From NCBI RefSeq assembly GCF_012295575.1, contig NZ_CP051180.1, forward strand, positions 3,100,001 through 3,164,000: a DNA stretch of 64,000 bases. Reading direction: 5' to 3'. Numbering within the stretch: position 1 is the first letter of the stretch; every line of letters starts with the position of its first letter. Positions 47,918-57,919 of the stretch are shown one piece after another. Both the position numbers and the translations under genes were made by a program. A model generated the notes under the pieces. It saw only the letters and a program-made list of their open reading frames with translations. It was not told the DNA's origin and ran no database searches. Source of the stretch: Ferrimonas lipolytica. GTDB taxonomy: Bacteria > Pseudomonadota > Gammaproteobacteria > Enterobacterales > Shewanellaceae.

Positions 47918-48805
47918 ATGTCTCAAGCTGCAATAAATCCCCTGGGAGTGAGGTTGTCACTCTTATCCTCATTGATGTACGGCATCATCCCTTGGTACGT
48001 CACCGCCTTTGTGGTGCTGGATGGCACCGCACTTTTCTATTGCCGAGTGACATTAGTGTTTGCGTGCTTAGCCTCATTAATGGTCTTTCAGCGCGGCTTT
48101 AATGAGCTGGCTCGCGTGATTGCCAACCCCAAAGTGCTAGCATTGGTTCTGCTTGGAGGGGTACTCAACGCTTCGCAATGGTGGCTGTTCGTATGGGCAC
48201 CAGTTAATGGCTTGACCAAAGAGTTGTCATTGGGGTTCTTTTTATTGCCATTGACTATGGCTCTAGCGGGACGAATGTGGCTTAAGGAGTCGCTTTCCCA
48301 ACTGCAGCGCTACGCTATTGCAATTGCGATTCTCGGCGTTGCTGTTGAACTCTTCTGCCAGGGGGAACTGTCGTGGGTAACGTTATCACCGGCGCTGGTG
48401 TTTCCAGTCTATTTCTTATTACGTCGTAGTTTAGGGATCAGTGCCTGTACCGGGTTGTTTATTGAAGTCTCGTTGTTCACCCCCCTCGCGCTCTACGGCT
48501 TAGCTACAACCCCACAAATTGCCCTGAACCTTACCCAGCCCAGCTTTTTGTTATGGTTAGTGGGATTTGCCCTGTTAGCCTCTGGCTCGATGCTCAGTTA
48601 TCTGGCCGCCAGTCAGCGCCTGCCAATTTCTCTGTTTGGTTTGCTCAGTTACCTTGAGCCTACATTGTTGTTTCTGGTGGCGATTGTGGTGTTGCAAGAA
48701 CCGATGGCACTGGCGCAGATAGCCAGCTATGGTCTGATTGGAATTGCGACCGTTATAGTAATGTTGGATACCAGCACAACACTTCGGCGGCAATTACCAT
48801 GCTAA
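47918..48805 (+). CDS. RarD-like EamA-family permease
   Basis: 295 residues with ten membrane helices. NASQWWLFVWAPVNGLTKELSLGFFLLPL matches the RarD signature (NWLLFVWAVN / SLGYF). The EamA fold comprises drug/metabolite transporters; RarD members have been linked to chloramphenicol resistance, but the substrate is unknown. No adjacent partner gene in the same operon. Confidence 0.82.
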   Translation: MSQAAINPLGVRLSLLSSLMYGIIPWYVTAFVVLDGTALFYCRVTLVFACLASLMVFQRGFNELARVIANPKVLALVLLGGVLNASQWWLFVWAPVNGLTKELSLGFFLLPLTMALAGRMWLKESLSQLQRYAIAIAILGVAVELFCQGELSWVTLSPALVFPVYFLLRRSLGISACTGLFIEVSLFTPLALYGLATTPQIALNLTQPSFLLWLVGFALLASGSMLSYLAASQRLPISLFGLLSYLEPTLLFLVAIVVLQEPMALAQIASYGLIGIATVIVMLDTSTTLRRQLPC

Positions 48806-48856
48806 TGCACAAGGCCAGAGTTAACTCCGGCCTAATCCGCTAATTGTGTACTTCAG

Positions 48857-50191
48857 CTATTTCGCAACGTTGCCAGCAACATTCAGCGCGTCCCAGGTAC
48901 GGGCGAACGGTGGGGCATAACACAGATCAAGCATACCGAGATCTTCGGTGGTCATGCCGCTGTGGATTGCCGCCGCTAAGGTATCAACTCGCAATACCGC
49001 GCCTGCGCCACCAACCAGCTGGCCACCAACAATAACCTTGCTGTCAGCTTCGTAGATAAGTTTTACTGCAATATCTTGCTGCCATGGTACGTAGTTGGTG
49101 GTGTTCTTATCACGGATAAACACGGTCTTGGTGTGCAGCCCAAGTTGTTCCGCTTCCTTGGTACTAATGCCGGTTCGGCCCGCCTCAACATCCATCACCT
49201 TAACTGCGGCACTGCCTAAGGTGCCAGCAAAGGCACGCGAAGCCCCAGCGAGGTTCTCACCAATGATGCGGCCAATCTTATTAGCGGTGGTCGCCAACGG
49301 AATGTACACCGCTTGTTGGCTTATGCGATGCCATACGGTCGCGCAGTCGCCGGCAGCATAGACGTTAGGCAAACTGGTTCTGCCCTGAGCATCGATAACA
49401 ATGGCGCCATTGGCCAAGCGCTCGATGCCGGTATCGGCCACAAACTCTGTGGTTGGCCTAACCCCTGTGGCAACAATAACCAGATCAGCGTTGTATTGCC
49501 CTTGGTTGGTTACCACTGTCGCAACCTTGTCATCTCCTTGCAGCGCCTGCACCATTTCACCTAGATGCACATCGACATCGTGACGCAGCAATTCAGCTTG
49601 AATCGCCTCCGAGACTTCGGTGTCGAAGGATTCAGACAACACTCGCTCACCCAGTTCGACTAAGCGCACCCGCTTGCCCTGCTTGTGCAGCGCTTCAACC
49701 ATCTCTAAACCGATGTAACCGGCGCCGATCACAACAACGTCATTGATGTCACTTTGCTCCGCCAGCTGGCGTAGCTTAAGGCCATCGTCCATGGTTTTAA
49801 CAAAGTGAACGTTAGCGAGATCGAGCCCCTTGATTGGTGGCCGTACTACCGAGGCTCCGGTGGCTATCATCAATTTATCATAAGGCTGGCTAAACTCTTG
49901 TCCAGTCGCTAGCTCCTTTACCCGTACCTGCTGAGTCGAGGTATCAATCTTCAACACCTGATGTCCCGTGCGTAAGTCGATGCCACTGGCTTGAAATTGC
50001 TCAACTGAACGCTCGGCCATGTAGCTTGGCTGATCGAAAAAGCCACCAACAAAATAGGGCAAACCGCACGCGCCGAAACTTACCACTTGGCTTTGCTCAA
50101 ACACGGTAATGGTGGCGTCTTTGGCACTACGACGCGCCTTAGCTGCGGCGCTCATGCCTGCGGCTTCTGCACCAATAATTACGATATTCAT
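48857..50191 (-). CDS. CoA-disulfide reductase-like FAD/NAD(P) oxidoreductase
   Basis: 444 residues from ATG 50191. The FAD motif is NIVIIGAEAAGMSAAAKA, followed by the redox-active single Cys42 in VVSFGACGLPYFVGG. The NAD(P) motif is VVVIGAGYIGLEMVEAL, and the C-terminal dimer domain ends FARTWDALNVAGN. The family reduces CoA disulfides or polysulfide, or oxidises NADH. It lacks the C-terminal rhodanese domain of Shewanella NADH-polysulfide reductase, so CoADR-like activity is the best guess. The upstream TTG start at 50209 is possible. Confidence 0.82.
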   Translation of the reverse strand: MNIVIIGAEAAGMSAAAKARRSAKDATITVFEQSQVVSFGACGLPYFVGGFFDQPSYMAERSVEQFQASGIDLRTGHQVLKIDTSTQQVRVKELATGQEFSQPYDKLMIATGASVVRPPIKGLDLANVHFVKTMDDGLKLRQLAEQSDINDVVVIGAGYIGLEMVEALHKQGKRVRLVELGERVLSESFDTEVSEAIQAELLRHDVDVHLGEMVQALQGDDKVATVVTNQGQYNADLVIVATGVRPTTEFVADTGIERLANGAIVIDAQGRTSLPNVYAAGDCATVWHRISQQAVYIPLATTANKIGRIIGENLAGASRAFAGTLGSAAVKVMDVEAGRTGISTKEAEQLGLHTKTVFIRDKNTTNYVPWQQDIAVKLIYEADSKVIVGGQLVGGAGAVLRVDTLAAAIHSGMTTEDLGMLDLCYAPPFARTWDALNVAGNVAK

Positions 50192-50324
50192 AAGCTTGTT
50201 ACTCAACAATTAGTATTGCATGGATGCGTTTTATTACCGCCGATGGACCGGCGCTTACTGCTGTAATGCCATCACGCTTGATCAGCTGCAATATCTCAAA
50301 TCCATGCATTTATAGAAAACAAAA

Positions 50325-50601
50325 GGCTGTGTACCAACTAAGTGTTGTTCTTTCTAATACTGATAAAGCACCGACTTGGCGAGTGTTGATACAAGGGCAA
50401 AGCACTACCGCCGTTGATCTTCTGCCGCATTGGAGCAGTTCAGCGAAGCGCTTTGAATTGCGACCTAAGGCAAGGGGGATTCCAAAGGGGGCGGAGCTCC
50501 TCTTTGGGTTCTGTCGCCACCGCGACATCCTCCCCTTAAGCACCGAAATCGGTGAAGCCGAAGGCTTGATATAAACCTCAACACTTAACTGTGACACAGC
50601 C
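50325..50601 (+). mobile_element. MITE-like element, copy 6 (277 bp)
   Basis: Starts GGCTGTGTACCAACTAAG and ends AACTGTGACACAGCC. The perfect 8-bp duplication AAACAAAA lies at 50317-50324 and 50602-50609. The right copy is the minus-strand T-tract (TTTTGTTT) of the tcyP terminator. Shares the internal deletion of copy 5. Confidence 0.9.
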
Positions 50602-50607
50602 AAACAA

Positions 50608-50633
50608 AAGGGCCGCCTCAATGGCGGCCCTCC
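50608..50633 (-). terminator. Terminator of tcyP
   Basis: AGGGCCGCC, loop, GGCGGCCC on the minus strand followed by TTTTGTTT. It is 23 bp beyond the tcyP stop. The T-tract was duplicated by insertion of repeat copy 6. Confidence 0.85.
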
Positions 50634-50655
50634 AAATCTGATCGTCACGATTCGT

Positions 50656-52053
50656 TTAGGATACTGATTCCATATCCAGTTCCAACTCTTGTTTGCCGTT
50701 AAAGGTGTCCATATCAGTTTCACCAAGCAGACGGCTGGTAATAAAGCCTGATGTGATGGCACCGTTTACGTTCAACGCGGTACGACCCATATCAATTAAT
50801 GGCTCGATGGAGATCAACAAACCCACCAAGGCGACCGGCATATCCAGTGCAGACAACACAATAAGCGCTGCAAAGGTGGCACCGCCGCCAACGCCTGCCA
50901 CACCAAAGGAACCAACCACGATGGTTGCCAACATGGTGGCCATAAACATCGGATCCATCACATCAATGCCAATAGTCGGCGCAATCATCGCAACCATCAT
51001 TGCAGGGTAGATCCCAGCGCAACCGTTCTGACCAATGGTGGCACCAAAGGAGGCAGCAAAGTTAGCGACACCATCGGGAACCCCTAACTGGCGCGTCTGG
51101 GTCTGTACCGTTAGTGGGATAGTGGCGGCGCTAGAACGACTGGTAAAGGCAAAGGTCAGTACCGGCCATACCTTCTTAACGAACTGCAATGGGTTACCAC
51201 CAGCTAAGGTGATAAACAGCAGGTGCACACCGAACATCAATGCTAAGGCGGTATAGGAAGCCAAAACGAAGTTGAATAGGCTGAGGATGTCAGCAAAGTT
51301 GCTGGTAGCTAGAACCTTGGTCATCAATGCCAACACCCCAAATGGGGTAAGACGCAGTACCAAGGTAACAATGCGCATCACAATAGCGTAAGCAACCTGC
51401 ATAAAGCTGTCGAACTTATCACCGAGCTCCGGCTGCTTGCGATGTACGCCTAAGCCCGCAATACCGATGAAGGTAGAAAAGATAACCACGGAAATAATGG
51501 AAGTATCACGGGCTCCGGTCATATCTAGAAACGGGTTAGCGGGGATCAAATCCACCAAGGTACGAGCAATAGAAAGCTGCTCTGCCGTGCCCTGATTCGC
51601 CAGCAACGAGGCCGCTCGCTCTGCTTCACGAGTTCCCTCAACCAAACCTTCTGCGCTTAAGCCGAATAGCTGTGCCACCATCAGACCAATGATCGCCGAG
51701 ATTGCTACAGTAACCAGTAGGATACCGATGGTTAAGCCACTGATTTTGCCGAGTGATTCACCATCTTTGAGTTTGAGGATAGCGGAGATGATAGACACCA
51801 TGACCAACGGCACGATGATCATCTTCAACAGCTGCACATAGCCTTTACCGGCAATATTAAAGTACTCAACCGACTGGTTGATTACCTCTGATCCAGAGCC
51901 ATAGCCAAACTGCAACAAGGCACCAAAACCAACGCCTAACCCTAATGCTAGGAATACGCGGCGAGTAAACTTAACGTGTTGTTGCTGTAGACGATACAGC
52001 CAGAAGAACAGACCCAACATCACGGCGATGTTGATAATAACGTACAAATTCAT
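50656..52053 (-). CDS. tcyP: L-cystine transporter TcyP (dicarboxylate/amino-acid:cation symporter fold)
   Basis: 465 residues. Extensive similarity by recall to E. coli YdjN/TcyP: FNIAGKGYVQLLKMIIVPLV, PANPFLDMTGARDTSIISVVIF, VWPVLTFAFTSRSSAATIPL, FAASFGATIGQNGCAGIYPAMM. It takes up L-cystine with a cation, a sulfur source that the CoA-disulfide and met genes around could use. About eight membrane helices plus hairpin loops. Ends at its own terminator. Confidence 0.9.
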   Translation of the reverse strand: MNLYVIINIAVMLGLFFWLYRLQQQHVKFTRRVFLALGLGVGFGALLQFGYGSGSEVINQSVEYFNIAGKGYVQLLKMIIVPLVMVSIISAILKLKDGESLGKISGLTIGILLVTVAISAIIGLMVAQLFGLSAEGLVEGTREAERAASLLANQGTAEQLSIARTLVDLIPANPFLDMTGARDTSIISVVIFSTFIGIAGLGVHRKQPELGDKFDSFMQVAYAIVMRIVTLVLRLTPFGVLALMTKVLATSNFADILSLFNFVLASYTALALMFGVHLLFITLAGGNPLQFVKKVWPVLTFAFTSRSSAATIPLTVQTQTRQLGVPDGVANFAASFGATIGQNGCAGIYPAMMVAMIAPTIGIDVMDPMFMATMLATIVVGSFGVAGVGGGATFAALIVLSALDMPVALVGLLISIEPLIDMGRTALNVNGAITSGFITSRLLGETDMDTFNGKQELELDMESVS

Positions 52054-52225
52054 GGGTACTTACCTTGCGCTATTCGACACTAGTTAGTTTATCCAATGTC
52101 GACAGAAACTCGATCCACTTTGATCGATACTACTTCATAAGTTCGCAGCTTAACCCAGGCAGATGTTCTAAGCATATTCTCAAAAGGAATATGGAAGATC
52201 CCAATGTTCGAAAGGCATTTAATAT

Positions 52226-52516
52226 GGCTGTGTACCAACTAAGTGTTGTTGTTCCAATACTGTTAAAGCACCGGCTAGGCGAGTTTTGATACAAGGGAAA
52301 AGCACTACCGCCGCTGATCTTCTGCCGCATTGGAGCAGTCCAGCGAAGCGTTATAGACTGCGACCTAAGGCAAAGGGGGATTCCAAAGGGGGCGGAGCTG
52401 CCCCCTAATGCATACAAGAATGTGCCGTCGCCACCGCGACATAGCCCCGTTCAAACGCCACAATCGGTAGAGCCCAAGGCTTGATATAAGCCTCAACACT
52501 TAACTGTGACACCGCC
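52226..52516 (+). mobile_element. MITE-like element, copy 7 (291 bp)
   Basis: Starts GGCTGTGTACCAACTAAG and ends AACTGTGACACCGCC. The perfect 8-bp duplication TTTAATAT lies at 52218-52225 and 52517-52524. The right duplication contains the stop codon of the gppA-like gene (52518-52520), so the insertion occurred right at that gene's end without changing its protein. Confidence 0.92.
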
Positions 52517-52517
52517 T

Positions 52518-53417
52518 TTAATATTGGTTATGCGCTAACCGCTGTTGCAACGCCAGTTGCACCAGTACCCCTTCTCGAAGAGCACCACCAGCAGGATAAA
52601 TATCGCTAATATCGAGCAGGTTCATTAGCGCCAATAGAATAGCGACCCCGGCAGCAAAGGTTGGTACACGTTCTGTTTCAACACCAGCAAGCTCGGCACT
52701 ACCGTGTTGCAGCAGCTCCTCTCTAATCTGATTTAGCCAGGTTCGGCTGATCGATTCGAACCCCAAACCGCGGTTTTGAGCCAATTCAAACAAGCTCCGG
52801 AATGTTCCAGAGATCCCCATCGCATGTTGCCATTGCAATGACGACAGCTGTGGTAGCAAAGGCGTTAAAGCTTGTTCTACATCAGTGTGAGCGGCAGCAA
52901 AAGCAGCAGCACTAATGCCGGTGGCAAAATGACGTTGGTTAAAAAGCACTGCCCCCAGCGGTAGCGAATGCTTGAAATCAATGTGCTCATCGCCAATCAC
53001 CAGCTCAGTGCTAGCACCGCCGATATCCAGCATCATTACCTGGCCGTCGGTTGCGGTAGTAGCACGCATACCGTGAAAGATAAATTCCGCTTCCTGTTCG
53101 CCAGAAATAATTTCGATGCGCTGGCCAAGCAACGGCAAGGCTTGCTGACAGAACAACTCGGCATCCGCCGCTTGACGCAATGCAGCCGTGGCGTAGATTG
53201 CGGTTTGTTCAGGCTGGTATTGTTGAATTAACTCACCAAACCATTGCAGACAATCGAGCGCTTCGCGTTTTGCCGCTGGGGCAAGACAGCCACCAACAAC
53301 CAGACCGGTCGCAAGACGAACCTTACGCTTATGCTTTGCAATGACTAGTGGAAATGACTGGCCCGGTTTAGCAACCAGCATATTGAAGCTGTTAGAGCCT
53401 AAAGTAATGGCGACCAT
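52518..53417 (-). CDS. gppA: Ppx/GppA-family phosphatase, short form
   Basis: 299 residues from ATG 53417. The actin-like fold has ITLGSNSFNMLV at the start, ATAALRQA, EAEFIFHGMRA, MLDIGGASTELVIG and YPAGGALREGVL. It hydrolyses exopolyphosphate or pppGpp. E. coli GppA (494) and Ppx (513) carry a C-terminal helical HD-like domain that is missing here, so this is the minimal catalytic form. It begins 22 bp after the rhlB stop and should be co-transcribed with rhlB. The frame is open further upstream into rhlB, which is unlikely to be used. Confidence 0.85.
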   Translation of the reverse strand: MVAITLGSNSFNMLVAKPGQSFPLVIAKHKRKVRLATGLVVGGCLAPAAKREALDCLQWFGELIQQYQPEQTAIYATAALRQAADAELFCQQALPLLGQRIEIISGEQEAEFIFHGMRATTATDGQVMMLDIGGASTELVIGDEHIDFKHSLPLGAVLFNQRHFATGISAAAFAAAHTDVEQALTPLLPQLSSLQWQHAMGISGTFRSLFELAQNRGLGFESISRTWLNQIREELLQHGSAELAGVETERVPTFAAGVAILLALMNLLDISDIYPAGGALREGVLVQLALQQRLAHNQY

Positions 53418-53439
53418 AAGGCCGCCATTCTTTATCGCA

Positions 53440-54708
53440 TCAGTTGTGTCGACGTGGTGGGCGCCCGCCACGGGAGCCTCCCTGACGATCACCCGGACGG
53501 CGACGTGGTGCAGTGCGTTTGGGCGTGGTTAGATCGCTCAATAACGCAGAAGCATCGTAACTGGTCATCGGAATGCTGTGTTGAATGTACTCTTCAATCG
53601 CCGGCAGATTCATCGCATATTGCTCACAAGCAAAACTGATAGAACTGCCTTTGGCTCCAGCGCGACCGGTACGACCAATGCGGTGTACGTAGTCTTCACA
53701 GTCGTCCGGCAGATCGTAGTTGAACACGTGGGTCACATCGGGGATGTGCAAACCACGAGCGGCAACGTCAGTTGCAACTAGGAAATCAATTTCACCGCTC
53801 TTAAACTGCTCAAGGATCTTCAAGCGTTTTTTCTGATGAACATCGCCAGTCAACAAACCAACACGATGACCATCAGCGGCCATCCAGTTGTGGATCTCTT
53901 CACAGCGATGCTTGGTGTTGGAGAAAACGATACCCTTTTCTGGCCATTCCTCTTCAAGCAAAGTCAGCAACAGCTTCATCTTGTCTTGGTTAGAAGGGTA
54001 GAAAAGCTCTTCTTTAATGTGCTTCGCGGTTTTACGCTCTGGCTCAACTTGCACATGCTCAGGTTCATTCATGTGTTCGTAGGCCAACTCCTGCACCTTG
54101 AACGACAAAGTGGCGGAGAACAGCATATTACGGCGTTCTGCTGGCGCAGGCATGCGGCGGAACATGTAACGGATATCTCGAATAAAGCCCAGATCAAACA
54201 TACGATCCGCTTCATCCAAGACCATTACTTGAATCGCATCAAGTTTATACACGCCTTGCTTGTAATAATCGATCAGGCGACCGGTAGTACCAACCAGAAT
54301 ATCAACCCCAGCGGCGATGGCTTCGCGCTGTTGTTCATAATTCTCTCCGCCGTAGGCGAGGCCCATCTTCAAGCCAGTAGCTTGAGCGAGGGGTTCGGCG
54401 TCTTTCCAGATCTGAATAGCCAGTTCACGAGTTGGCGCCATAATGATGGCACGTGGGCTATGACCATCGTGGTGCGCAGGCACCTCGCGGCTTAACAGCT
54501 CATGAAAAGTGGCAACCAGAAAGGCCAGCGTTTTGCCGGTACCGGTTTGCGCTTGTCCTGCGATATCCTTGCCGCTAAGCAGGATTGGCAGGGTCAACGC
54601 CTGAATGTGAGTACAGTGAGTAAAACCGACGCCTTCAAGCGCGGTTACCACCGATGATGCCAATGGAAAATCGGCAAATTTTGAGTCTGTAAGATGGGTC
54701 TTTGTCAT
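53440..54708 (-). CDS. rhlB: ATP-dependent RNA helicase RhlB
   Basis: 422 residues, as E. coli RhlB (421). Q-motif [13 protein letters not shown], Walker [16 protein letters not shown] box [14 protein letters not shown] motif MLFSATLSF, and [11 protein letters not shown] basic Arg/Gly-rich tail (about 400-422) follows. RhlB is the degradosome helicase that works with RNase E and PNPase; rraA in this window regulates that complex too. ATG 54708 chosen from homology. Divergent from trxA. Confidence 0.95.
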   Translation of the reverse strand: MTKTHLTDSKFADFPLASSVVTALEGVGFTHCTHIQALTLPILLSGKDIAGQAQTGTGKTLAFLVATFHELLSREVPAHHDGHSPRAIIMAPTRELAIQIWKDAEPLAQATGLKMGLAYGGENYEQQREAIAAGVDILVGTTGRLIDYYKQGVYKLDAIQVMVLDEADRMFDLGFIRDIRYMFRRMPAPAERRNMLFSATLSFKVQELAYEHMNEPEHVQVEPERKTAKHIKEELFYPSNQDKMKLLLTLLEEEWPEKGIVFSNTKHRCEEIHNWMAADGHRVGLLTGDVHQKKRLKILEQFKSGEIDFLVATDVAARGLHIPDVTHVFNYDLPDDCEDYVHRIGRTGRAGAKGSSISFACEQYAMNLPAIEEYIQHSIPMTSYDASALLSDLTTPKRTAPRRRPGDRQGGSRGGRPPRRHN

Positions 54709-54850
54709 AACTTCAGGAGCATATCGGAAGCGCTTGCCATTGGGAACCAATATGAGCCAAATTATCGCCACTTCTTTATATGAGCCTTATTCAGGCAAAT
54801 ATTTGCCTAATCTCGATTAAGCCAAGCGATAATTGTGATTGGCAGAGCGG

Positions 54851-54881
54851 CTTGAAAATAGGCAAGCTCGATCCCATATAA
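54851..54881 (+). promoter_or_regulatory. Candidate promoter of trxA, sigma-32-like
   Basis: CTTGAAA (54851-54857), 15-bp spacer, CCCATATAA (54873-54881) resembles the RpoH pattern. It also overlaps a possible sigma-70 arrangement, with TTGAAA and TATAAG (54877-54882) but a long 19-bp spacer. Heat-shock control of trxA is therefore possible, not shown. Confidence 0.5.
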
Positions 54882-54920
54882 GGACATAGCCCAAATGGGA
54901 CCTTTAATCTGGAGCAAATC

Positions 54921-55247
54921 ATGAGCGACAAAATTTTAACCCTGTCTGATGACAGCTTTGATACCGATGTAGTAAATGCAGCACAACCTGTTCTGGTTGA
55001 TTTTTGGGCTGAGTGGTGTGGTCCATGTAAGATGATCGCACCGGTTTTGAACGAATTGGCAGACGATTACGATGGTCAATTGACCATCGGTAAAATGAAC
55101 GTTGACCAGAATAATGGTACTCCAGCCAAATACGGTATTCGCGGCATCCCTACGCTGCTGCTGTTCAAAGGCGGTGAGCTGGTAGGCACTAAAGTAGGTG
55201 CCGCATCTAAGACTCAATTGAAAGAGTTTATCGACGGCCACTTATAA
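54921..55247 (+). CDS. trxA: Thioredoxin 1
   Basis: 108 residues with the classical redox motif [13 protein letters not shown] (Cys33 and Cys36) and [21 protein letters not shown]. It reduces cytoplasmic disulfides using thioredoxin reductase. Length matches E. coli (109). It precedes rho, as in many gammaproteobacteria. Confidence 0.97.
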   Translation: MSDKILTLSDDSFDTDVVNAAQPVLVDFWAEWCGPCKMIAPVLNELADDYDGQLTIGKMNVDQNNGTPAKYGIRGIPTLLLFKGGELVGTKVGAASKTQLKEFIDGHL

Positions 55248-55256
55248 GCTGTTAAG

Positions 55257-55285
55257 GCTAGGCCTTAGGATTCCTATGGCCTAGC
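55257..55285 (+). other. Hairpin between trxA and rho
   Basis: GCTAGGCC, 13-base loop, GGCCTAGC: a perfect 8-bp stem with no T-tract, 10 bp after the trxA stop. It may protect the trxA mRNA end or be part of the rho leader. Confidence 0.4.
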
Positions 55286-55451
55286 TCAATCCGGCTACAG
55301 AAAGCACTGGACGACCCCCTTTATTGGTGCTAACTTCTTAACCAATACGATATTTCAGTCGAAATATTCGACTGCATCCCCCTAAAATTAACTCAACTAC
55401 GACACGTCAGCGCCGCCTATTGCCGTGCATAACGATCAAAAAGACCCACCT

Positions 55452-56720
55452 ATGAATCTTACCGAATTAAAACAGAAACCGGTTTCCGAGCTGGTAGCTC
55501 TGGCCGAAGCCATGGGATTGGAAAATCTTGCCCGCGTCCGTAAGCAAGACATTCTGTTTGCCATCCTAAAAGCACACGCTAAGAGCGGCGAAGATATCTT
55601 CGGCGACGGCGTATTGGAAATTTTGCAGGATGGGTTTGGTTTCCTGCGCAGTGCAGACTCTTCATACTTGGCTGGCCCAGACGATATCTACGTCTCTCCA
55701 AGTCAAATCCGTCGATTCAACCTGCGTACCGGTGATTCAATTGCTGGCAAAATTCGTCCGCCAAAAGACGGCGAGCGTTACTTTGCGTTGTTGAAAGTTA
55801 ATCAAGTTAACTACGATCGCCCAGAGAACTCACGTAACAAGATCTTATTCGAGAACTTAACCCCACTGCATGCGAACGACCGTCTGCGGATGGAACGTGG
55901 TAACGGCTCAACCGAAGACATCACCGCTCGCGTACTAGATTTGGCTAGCCCAATCGGTAAAGGCCAACGTGGTTTGATCGTAGCCCCGCCAAAAGCGGGT
56001 AAAACCTTACTGTTGCAGAACATCGCCCAATCCATCGCTCACAACCACCCAGATTGTGAACTGATGGTACTGCTGATCGATGAACGCCCAGAAGAAGTAA
56101 CCGAAATGCAGCGCTTGGTTAAAGGTGAAGTGGTTGCTTCTACCTTTGATGAGCCTGCATCTCGCCACGTTCAAGTAGCCGAGATGGTTATCGAAAAGGC
56201 CAAGCGCCTGGTTGAGCACAAGAAAGACGTGGTAATCCTATTGGATTCTATTACTCGTCTGGCCCGTGCTTACAACACCGTGGTGCCAAGCTCAGGCAAG
56301 GTACTGACTGGTGGTGTTGATGCCAACGCCCTGCACCGTCCAAAGCGCTTCTTTGGTGCCGCCCGTAACGTCGAAGAGGGTGGCTCACTAACCATCATCG
56401 CGACCGCATTGGTTGATACTGGTTCGAAGATGGACGAAGTGATCTACGAAGAGTTTAAGGGCACCGGTAACATGGAACTGCACTTAAGCCGCAAGATCGC
56501 TGAGCGTCGCGTCTTCCCTGCGATTGATTTCAACCGCTCTGGTACCCGTCGTGAAGAGTTGCTGGCTAACGCTGATGAACTGCAAAAGATGTGGATCCTG
56601 CGTAAGATTTTGAACCCAATGCAAGAAGTTGAAGCGATGGAGTTCTTAATCGACAAGTTGGCAATGACCAAAACCAACAACGAATTCTTCGATGCAATGA
56701 AGCGCGCAAAATCAAAATAA
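55452..56720 (+). CDS. rho: Transcription termination factor Rho
   Basis: 422 residues (E. coli 419). N-terminal helix and RNA-binding S1-like domain ([30 protein letters not shown]), Walker A in [18 protein letters not shown], Walker [17 protein letters not shown], and the Q-loop/R-loop region [24 protein letters not shown] 55452 lies downstream of a 204-bp leader that could be used for autoregulation. Ends at a strong terminator. Confidence 0.97.
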   Translation: MNLTELKQKPVSELVALAEAMGLENLARVRKQDILFAILKAHAKSGEDIFGDGVLEILQDGFGFLRSADSSYLAGPDDIYVSPSQIRRFNLRTGDSIAGKIRPPKDGERYFALLKVNQVNYDRPENSRNKILFENLTPLHANDRLRMERGNGSTEDITARVLDLASPIGKGQRGLIVAPPKAGKTLLLQNIAQSIAHNHPDCELMVLLIDERPEEVTEMQRLVKGEVVASTFDEPASRHVQVAEMVIEKAKRLVEHKKDVVILLDSITRLARAYNTVVPSSGKVLTGGVDANALHRPKRFFGAARNVEEGGSLTIIATALVDTGSKMDEVIYEEFKGTGNMELHLSRKIAERRVFPAIDFNRSGTRREELLANADELQKMWILRKILNPMQEVEAMEFLIDKLAMTKTNNEFFDAMKRAKSK

Positions 56721-56760
56721 GCGCCGCTGCAATAACGCGCAGCCATTGATAAAAACCGAA

Positions 56761-56787
56761 AGGACCTGAATATTCAGGTCCTTTTTT
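56761..56787 (+). terminator. Terminator of rho
   Basis: AGGACCTGAA/TATTCAGGTCCT, a 22-base perfect palindrome followed by TTTTT. Strong intrinsic terminator. Confidence 0.92.
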
Positions 56788-57011
56788 GTTGGCTAACCAG
56801 CGGTTCCGCGTTTCAACTTGGTAGCCAACCACATGTAACCGTCACGACCGATGTTATTAAAGGATCCCAGCTACCCGCACGTAATCGTTGTTAATCTTCA
56901 ATGATTATCAAAAACAATTGGAGAATAATTCAATTTTTAAGCCGTTTAAGTATTAGGCGATAACACCTACTATTGTTTCATCAAAACGACACACACAGAG
57001 AGAATTGAATA

Positions 57012-57302
57012 ATGTCTAAACTAACCATTGTGGCCAACATCATTGCCAAAGCCGATACCATTGATCTAGTAAAAGCTGAGCTGCTAAAACTGATTGAAGT
57101 GACTCGTGCTGAAGAGGGTTGCATCAACTATGATCTGCACCAAGATAATGAAAACCCTGCGCACTTTATGTTTTACGAAAACTGGACCTCCCGCGAGCTG
57201 TGGCAAGCACATATGGGCAATGAACACTTAGCACAATACATGGTGGCAACTGAAGGATGCGTAGAGCAGTTCACCCTTAATGAGATGACCCAAATCGCCT
57301 AA
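57012..57302 (+). CDS. Antibiotic biosynthesis monooxygenase (ABM/YgiN-like) protein
   Basis: 96 residues of the ABM dimeric ferredoxin-like fold: LTIVANIIAKADTIDLVKAELLKLIEVTRAEEGCINYDLHQD and FMFYENWTSRELWQAHMGNEHLAQYM. Members such as YgiN oxidise quinols or help with reactive compounds. It is monocistronic, with its own 225-bp upstream region. The exact substrate is unknown. Confidence 0.78.
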   Translation: MSKLTIVANIIAKADTIDLVKAELLKLIEVTRAEEGCINYDLHQDNENPAHFMFYENWTSRELWQAHMGNEHLAQYMVATEGCVEQFTLNEMTQIA

Positions 57303-57454
57303 CGCCTCCCACAACATTGAGGCAGCCCCAGCCTCTGTCTGCTTGTGCTAACGCCGGTTCCTGTTACTGCGATACCATCAACATGACCCAGTTTTGCTGT
57401 TCGCATTGGGTTCAATTAGCTAAACTTAACCCAGTCATTGGTGGAGGTTGTCTT

Positions 57455-57919
57455 ATGAAGCGGCTTAGCATTTTCCTATTGATGGTTGCAGTGCCCACTG
57501 CAATTCAAGCCTCGACAGCACTACAGTCTGTTGGCCTTTCGGTTGGCTGGGATAACTACCGTAGCCACCACAATAGCTGGCATGACGATTGGCGTTACCG
57601 CAATCGATTCCCCTACTACGGCTATCGCCGCGCTTGGTTGGGCCGTCACGATTACTGGCGTCATAACGACTATCGCTATAACACTCACGACCGCTATCTT
57701 CGCCCTACTCCACAAGCTCATAGCACAGTCGTGCAAGTGGCGCCGGTCAGCTCAATCACGGTGCGTTCTGAACAAGTTAAGCCAGCTTCCCTAGCGAGCC
57801 TACCGGCTAATGCTCGCCTTGAGAAAACCGCCAATGGAATTGTCTATCATTGGCAGCAACAGTGTTACCAGCTGGATCAGGACAGCTTTCGTTATCAGCA
57901 ACGTCCTTGCCCGCAGTAA
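57455..57919 (+). CDS. Secreted Arg/Tyr/His/Trp-rich protein of unknown function
   Basis: 154 residues from ATG 57455 with GGAGG 9 bp before it; the earlier in-frame start is unlikely. A signal peptide (about 1-19) is followed by a low-complexity Trp/Arg/Tyr/His-rich segment (WDNYRSHHNSWHDDWRYRNR to about residue 90) and a C-terminal region with a Cys pair (QQCYQLDQDSFRYQQRPC). The basic aromatic composition suggests an envelope protein binding metal or surface; function unknown. Confidence 0.6.
   Translation: MKRLSIFLLMVAVPTAIQASTALQSVGLSVGWDNYRSHHNSWHDDWRYRNRFPYYGYRRAWLGRHDYWRHNDYRYNTHDRYLRPTPQAHSTVVQVAPVSSITVRSEQVKPASLASLPANARLEKTANGIVYHWQQQCYQLDQDSFRYQQRPCPQ

Noticed and set aside
53836-54495. 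219-residue ORF on plus strand inside rhlB
   Set aside because: Antisense to a well-supported DEAD-box helicase on the minus strand; no independent ribosome site or motif.
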